From NCBI GenBank assembly GCA_002329395.1, contig DCTQ01000058.1, forward strand, positions 607 through 8,249: a stretch of 7,643 nt of DNA, written 5' to 3'. The position numbers and the translations under genes were made by a program. Below, piece by piece: positions 5,227 to 7,643 of the stretch (position 1 is the first letter of the stretch; each line of letters begins with the position of its first letter). The notes under the pieces are model-generated. The model searched no databases. It was not told the DNA's origin and saw nothing but the letters and a program-made list of their open reading frames with translations. Source of the DNA: Candidatus Avelusimicrobium alvi. Its GTDB lineage: Bacteria > Elusimicrobiota > Elusimicrobia > Elusimicrobiales > Elusimicrobiaceae.

Positions 5227-6387
5227 TTATTTTACGAGTTTAAAGAAATGGCGTTTGCCCACCTGAAGCACGTCGCCCGGTTCAAACGAAAGGGGTCCGT
5301 CGGCGGTTACTTTTTCGCCTTTTAAACGCACGGCTCCCTGGTCAATCAGCCCGCGGGCTTTGTTTTTGCTCTGCGCCGCGCCGGCCGCAAAAATGACGGC
5401 GGACAGCAGCGCGCCCGCTTCGGGCTTAAACTCCGGCATATCGGTGGGGAGTTCTTTTTTGGAGAACACTTTTTCAAAATTTTCAAGCGCGGCCGCCGCG
5501 GCTTGCTCGCCGTGGAAGCGCGTAACCAGCAGGCCGGCCAGTTTTTTCTTGGCGGCCATCGGGTGCATGGCTTTGATTTCGTCCATATTTTCCGAAGTTA
5601 AAAGCTCGTAATACATGGGCATCAGTTCGTCCGGGATGGACATTAATTTGCCGAACATATCGCCCGGCTCGTCGTTAAGCCCCACATAGTTGCCGTAGGA
5701 TTTGGACATTTTTTTAACCCCGTCCAGCCCCACCAACAGCGGCACCGTAATCGCCACCTGGGGTTCCTGCGCGTGGTTCTTTTGCAGCTGGCGGCCGACG
5801 AGCAGATTGAAAATTTGGTCCGTGCCGCCCAGCTCCACGTCCGCTTCCAGCGCCACGGAATCCTGCCCCTGGAACAGGCTGTAGAGCACTTCCAGCATGC
5901 TGATGGGGGAACCGGCGGCCATGCGTTTTTTGAAGTCGTCGCGCTCCAGCACCTGCGCCACGGTGATTTTTTGCAGGGTTTGCAGTAAATCTTTGCCCGA
6001 CACGAAAGGCTCCAGCCACTCGCTGTTAAAGCGGATTTCGGTTTTGGACGGGTCCAATACTTTAAAGGCCTGGTCGGTATAGGTTTTGGCGTTTTCCAAA
6101 ATTTTCTCGCGCGGGAGAACGGGGCGGGTGGAATCGCGGCCGGAAGGGTCGCCGATGGCGGCGGTAAAATCGCCGATGACGAGCACGGCCTTATGTCCCA
6201 GGTCCTGAAACCGGCGCATTAAAGACAGCGCCACGCTGTGCCCCAGGTGCAGGTCCGCGCTGGTCGGGTCGCAGCCGAGTTTGATTTTAAGGGTTTTGCC
6301 GCTTTCCAGCTTTTTGGCCAAATCGGCTTTGGACACTACGTCCACGCAGCCGCGCGTTAAAAAATTGATTTGTTCTTCCAGGGTCAT
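5227..6387 (-). CDS. tyrS: Tyrosyl-tRNA synthetase (TyrRS, TyrZ-like type)
   Basis: This cytoplasmic class Ic synthetase charges tRNA-Tyr with tyrosine. At 386 residues it is a normal length. The Rossmann-fold catalytic domain has GCDPTSADLHLGH with the HIGH-type signature HLGH at 47-50, IGDFTAAIGDPSGR (71-84), ELGGTDQ (185-191) and the KMSKS loop at 226-230 (KKMSKSYGNY). A C-terminal S4 RNA-binding domain occupies about 340-386 (ARGLIDQGAVRLKGEKV). The style of the ATP-site region matches the second bacterial TyrRS subtype rather than the Bacillus tyrS type. Start ATG (6385-6387) is preceded by GGAGAA (minus strand, 6401-6396) at 8 bases. It is first in a likely tyrS-mltG unit behind its own promoter; no T-box leader is present. 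Confidence 0.97.
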   Translation of the reverse strand: MTLEEQINFLTRGCVDVVSKADLAKKLESGKTLKIKLGCDPTSADLHLGHSVALSLMRRFQDLGHKAVLVIGDFTAAIGDPSGRDSTRPVLPREKILENAKTYTDQAFKVLDPSKTEIRFNSEWLEPFVSGKDLLQTLQKITVAQVLERDDFKKRMAAGSPISMLEVLYSLFQGQDSVALEADVELGGTDQIFNLLVGRQLQKNHAQEPQVAITVPLLVGLDGVKKMSKSYGNYVGLNDEPGDMFGKLMSIPDELMPMYYELLTSENMDEIKAMHPMAAKKKLAGLLVTRFHGEQAAAAALENFEKVFSKKELPTDMPEFKPEAGALLSAVIFAAGAAQSKNKARGLIDQGAVRLKGEKVTADGPLSFEPGDVLQVGKRHFFKLVK

Positions 6388-6423
6388 CTTTTATATTCTC
6401 CATCCAAACGGGTTCTTTCTCAT

Positions 6424-6432
6424 ATTTTACCA
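6424..6432 (-). promoter_or_regulatory. Probable extended -10 promoter of tyrS-mltG
   Basis: On the minus strand TGGTAAAAT (6432-6424) fits an extended -10 (TG-N-TAAAAT), about 20 bases before the tyrS ribosome site. The region where a -35 should lie is occupied by the GC-rich stem of the preceding terminator and has no good hexamer. Confidence 0.45.
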
Positions 6433-6437
6433 TATAC

Positions 6438-6472
6438 AAACCAAAACCGCCCGCCGTGTTTTCGGCGGACGG
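6438..6472 (-). terminator. Rho-independent terminator after the DUF805 gene
   Basis: Read on the minus strand, CCGTCCGCCG (6472-6463) pairs with CGGCGGGCGG (6456-6447) through a 6-base loop, one G-U pair, followed by TTTTGGTTT (6446-6438). It separates the DUF805 gene from tyrS, 25 bases downstream of the DUF805 stop. Confidence 0.8.
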
Positions 6473-6497
6473 TTCCGTACAAATCTTCCGGCGCGGT

Positions 6498-6833
6498 TTA
6501 CCGCAAAAGCGGGCCGCCGAAGCGGTTGTATCCGCGCGAACCCGGCCACAGGCAAAGCACCAGCACCGCGACGGGAAACACGCACACCAGCAAAAACCAC
6601 CAGCCGGAAAAATCCATATCGTGCAGGCGGCGCACCGTGGAAAACCACCACGACAGAAACGCCAGCAGCAAAAGCCCGCTGCCCATAAACAGGCAGATGA
6701 GCTTGAGCAGATTGAGCGACTGTTCCGGGCTGCCCGCGCTTACCAGCAGGCCGCCCAGGCCGTACATCACGGCAATCATACACAGCCGGATAAAATAACC
6801 CAGCCGGCTTAAACGTCCGTAAAAACCTATCAT
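6498..6833 (-). CDS. DUF805 family small membrane protein
   Basis: This 111-residue integral membrane protein of unknown function has about three to four helices: roughly 14-32, 42-62 and 78-96. Family signatures are present at the start (FYGRLSRLGYF, 4-14), in the middle (RRLHDMDFSGWW, 68-79) and at the end (PGSRGYNRFG, 97-106), so it is complete and of normal length. Start ATG (6831-6833) has a strong ribosome site AGGGGGTG on the minus strand (6848-6841) at a spacing of about 7. A terminator follows 25 bases after the stop. It sits alone between priA and tyrS, so context says nothing about its role. Members resemble YhaH/YhaI of Escherichia coli. Confidence 0.93.
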   Translation of the reverse strand: MIGFYGRLSRLGYFIRLCMIAVMYGLGGLLVSAGSPEQSLNLLKLICLFMGSGLLLLAFLSWWFSTVRRLHDMDFSGWWFLLVCVFPVAVLVLCLWPGSRGYNRFGGPLLR

Positions 6834-6858
6834 AATAATACACCCCCTGTATAGTTAC

Positions 6859-6867
6859 AGTCTAGCA
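6859..6867 (-). promoter_or_regulatory. Possible extended -10 promoter of the DUF805 gene
   Basis: On the minus strand TGCTAGACT (6867-6859) resembles an extended -10. A GCGCGGAGCCGCGC palindrome lies just upstream (6887-6874). A TTGACG at 6894-6889 is too far (24 bases) to serve as a -35. Weak call for the 83-base gap between priA and this gene, in which I see no gene. Confidence 0.25.
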
Positions 6868-6916
6868 CAGAACGCGCGGCTCCGCGCACGTCAAAAAAGA
6901 TTAGAAATGCCGTTTC

Positions 6917-7643
6917 CTAGTAAAAATCGTACGGATCGGCCGACACTTTTACGGTTGCTTTTTTAGCGGGCGCAAACGCGTCCAGCGAGGCCAGCAAATC
7001 CAGCCAGCGCGCTTCGTCCGTCTTAAACAACAGATACTGCTTTTTCAACACATCCGTTTTTTTGGCGCACCACACCGGCCCCAGCACTTCCAGCGCTTTG
7101 CCGGCCCCCAGGCGTTTTATACGGGCGGTTTCGGCATTGAGCAAATCGGTCTCTTTGGCTTTTATCAGCACTTTAATCAGCCGGACGAAAGGCGGATATA
7201 AAAAGCTTTCGCGCAGGAGCATTTCCGTTTCCGCGGCGGCGGCGTAATCGCCGGCCAGGAGGGGGGAATAGTCATACGCTTCTTTGTCGGCGGCCTGGAT
7301 GATTAAACGCCCGTCCGCCACGCCGGAAAGATGCCCGCGCAGACTAAAAAGCATTTGGCCGTATTTTTCGGACGCGCGGAAATCCGGGCTGTCCAGCTCC
7401 AGTTCCGCGTCCAGTACCGCGGCCAGCGTCACTTTGGCTCCCCTAAGCGCGCCCGAAGCCAGCCGCGTGCCCACGATAATGTCCGCACTGCCGCTTTTCA
7501 GGGCGTTTAACGCTTCAAACCCCTGCCCGGCTTTGGTTTTTAGGGTATCCGAATCCAGGCGCAGTAAATGCGCTTTGGGAAAGAGTTTGGAAAGCTCGGT
7601 AACGATTTTCTGCGTGCCGCCGCCGCGCGATTTAAAAATCAGG
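6917..7643 (-). CDS. priA: Primosomal replication-restart protein PriA (N'), C-terminal part, with degenerate helicase motifs
   Basis: The minus-strand frame is open to the window edge and stops at TAG 6919-6917; the N-terminal DNA-binding, motor and most zinc-binding regions lie outside. Visible are a GGGTQKIVTELSKLFP segment (PriA GxGTExxxEEL..FP), LLRLDSDT, ADIIVGT, VLDAELELDSPDFRASEK, a YPPF segment and the typical end VSADPYDFY. The GTG at 7474-7472 is internal, since PriA-like sequence continues before it. PriA recognises stalled forks and reloads the replicative helicase. The normal motif V (GTQMxxKGxxFPxV) reads GTRLASGALRGAKV, and motif VI (QxAGRAGR) reads FSLRGHLS, so residues that couple ATP hydrolysis to movement appear lost. 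The protein may work as a loader without helicase activity, as described for some actinobacterial PriA. Family assignment is secure from the flanking motifs; inactivity is inferred. Confidence 0.88.
   Translation of the reverse strand, partial: LIFKSRGGGTQKIVTELSKLFPKAHLLRLDSDTLKTKAGQGFEALNALKSGSADIIVGTRLASGALRGAKVTLAAVLDAELELDSPDFRASEKYGQMLFSLRGHLSGVADGRLIIQAADKEAYDYSPLLAGDYAAAAETEMLLRESFLYPPFVRLIKVLIKAKETDLLNAETARIKRLGAGKALEVLGPVWCAKKTDVLKKQYLLFKTDEARWLDLLASLDAFAPAKKATVKVSADPYDFY

Noticed and set aside
4187..5266. Plus-strand open frames opposite mltG
   Set aside because: Antisense shadows of a complete, well-recognised gene.
6427..6843. Alternative frames (138-142 residues) over the DUF805 gene
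   Set aside because: Longer than the DUF805 frame but Arg/Pro/Ala-rich with no recognisable domain, whereas the 111-residue frame carries all DUF805 signatures and a ribosome site.
6874..6887. GCGCGGAGCCGCGC palindrome as a priA terminator
   Set aside because: The loop is very small and no T run follows on the minus strand; the T run near 6893-6898 comes before it.
7472..7474. GTG at 7474 as a start of a short separate gene
   Set aside because: The frame continues upstream with clear PriA sequence to the window edge.

Overview
The window is bacterial chromosomal DNA with dense coding, Shine-Dalgarno starts and intrinsic terminators. It is compositionally mosaic. Most of it (about 1300-3270 and 4100-7643) is GC-rich. 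Two stretches, 1 to about 1200 and about 3271-4090, are clearly AT-richer. My hand counts give 33% GC at 1081-1200, 70% at 1861-1920, 75% at 2881-2940, 27% at 3841-3900 and 65% at 4141-4200. The host lineage cannot be fixed from these genes. The AT-rich left end reads like Clostridia-type homologues. A gut-associated lineage such as Elusimicrobiota is a weak guess for the GC-rich backbone.

Layout, left to right. Positions 1-724 hold the C-terminal part of a radical-SAM aminomutase of the KamA family; its specificity residues (Lys and Asn) point to glutamate 2,3-aminomutase rather than lysine 2,3-aminomutase. A strong terminator (791-832) separates it from a self-contained metal-resistance operon. 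That operon has a sigma70-type promoter (841-869), an ArsR/SmtB-type inverted-repeat operator (876-899), a CadC-like metal-sensing repressor (928-1299) and, overlapping it by 4 bases, a P1B-2 Zn/Cd/Pb-exporting ATPase (1296-3230) with a His/Cys-rich tail in place of an HMA domain. The inferred logic is that Cd/Pb/Zn binding releases the repressor and the exporter is made.

Positions 3231-3557 contain no convincing gene but hold the most unusual element of the window. An extended -10 promoter lies directly on the ATPase stop codon. It is followed by about 210 bases in which almost every segment pairs with another (at least eight helices, one pseudoknot, several mutually exclusive pairings), ending in an intrinsic terminator with a 7-T run. 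It is either an independent small RNA or an attenuator leader of the next gene, a left-handed beta-helix acyltransferase (3558-4253) probably acting on a surface polysaccharide. That gene is AT-rich at its 5' end and host-like at its 3' end, and it overlaps the convergent mltG by 4 bases.

The right half (4250-7643) is a minus-strand housekeeping set, read from right to left: C-terminal part of priA (replication restart, with apparently degenerate helicase motifs V and VI), a DUF805 membrane protein, a terminator, then tyrS and mltG as a likely two-gene unit (tyrosyl-tRNA synthetase and endolytic murein transglycosylase). I saw no tRNA, rRNA, CRISPR array, insertion sequence or transposase.
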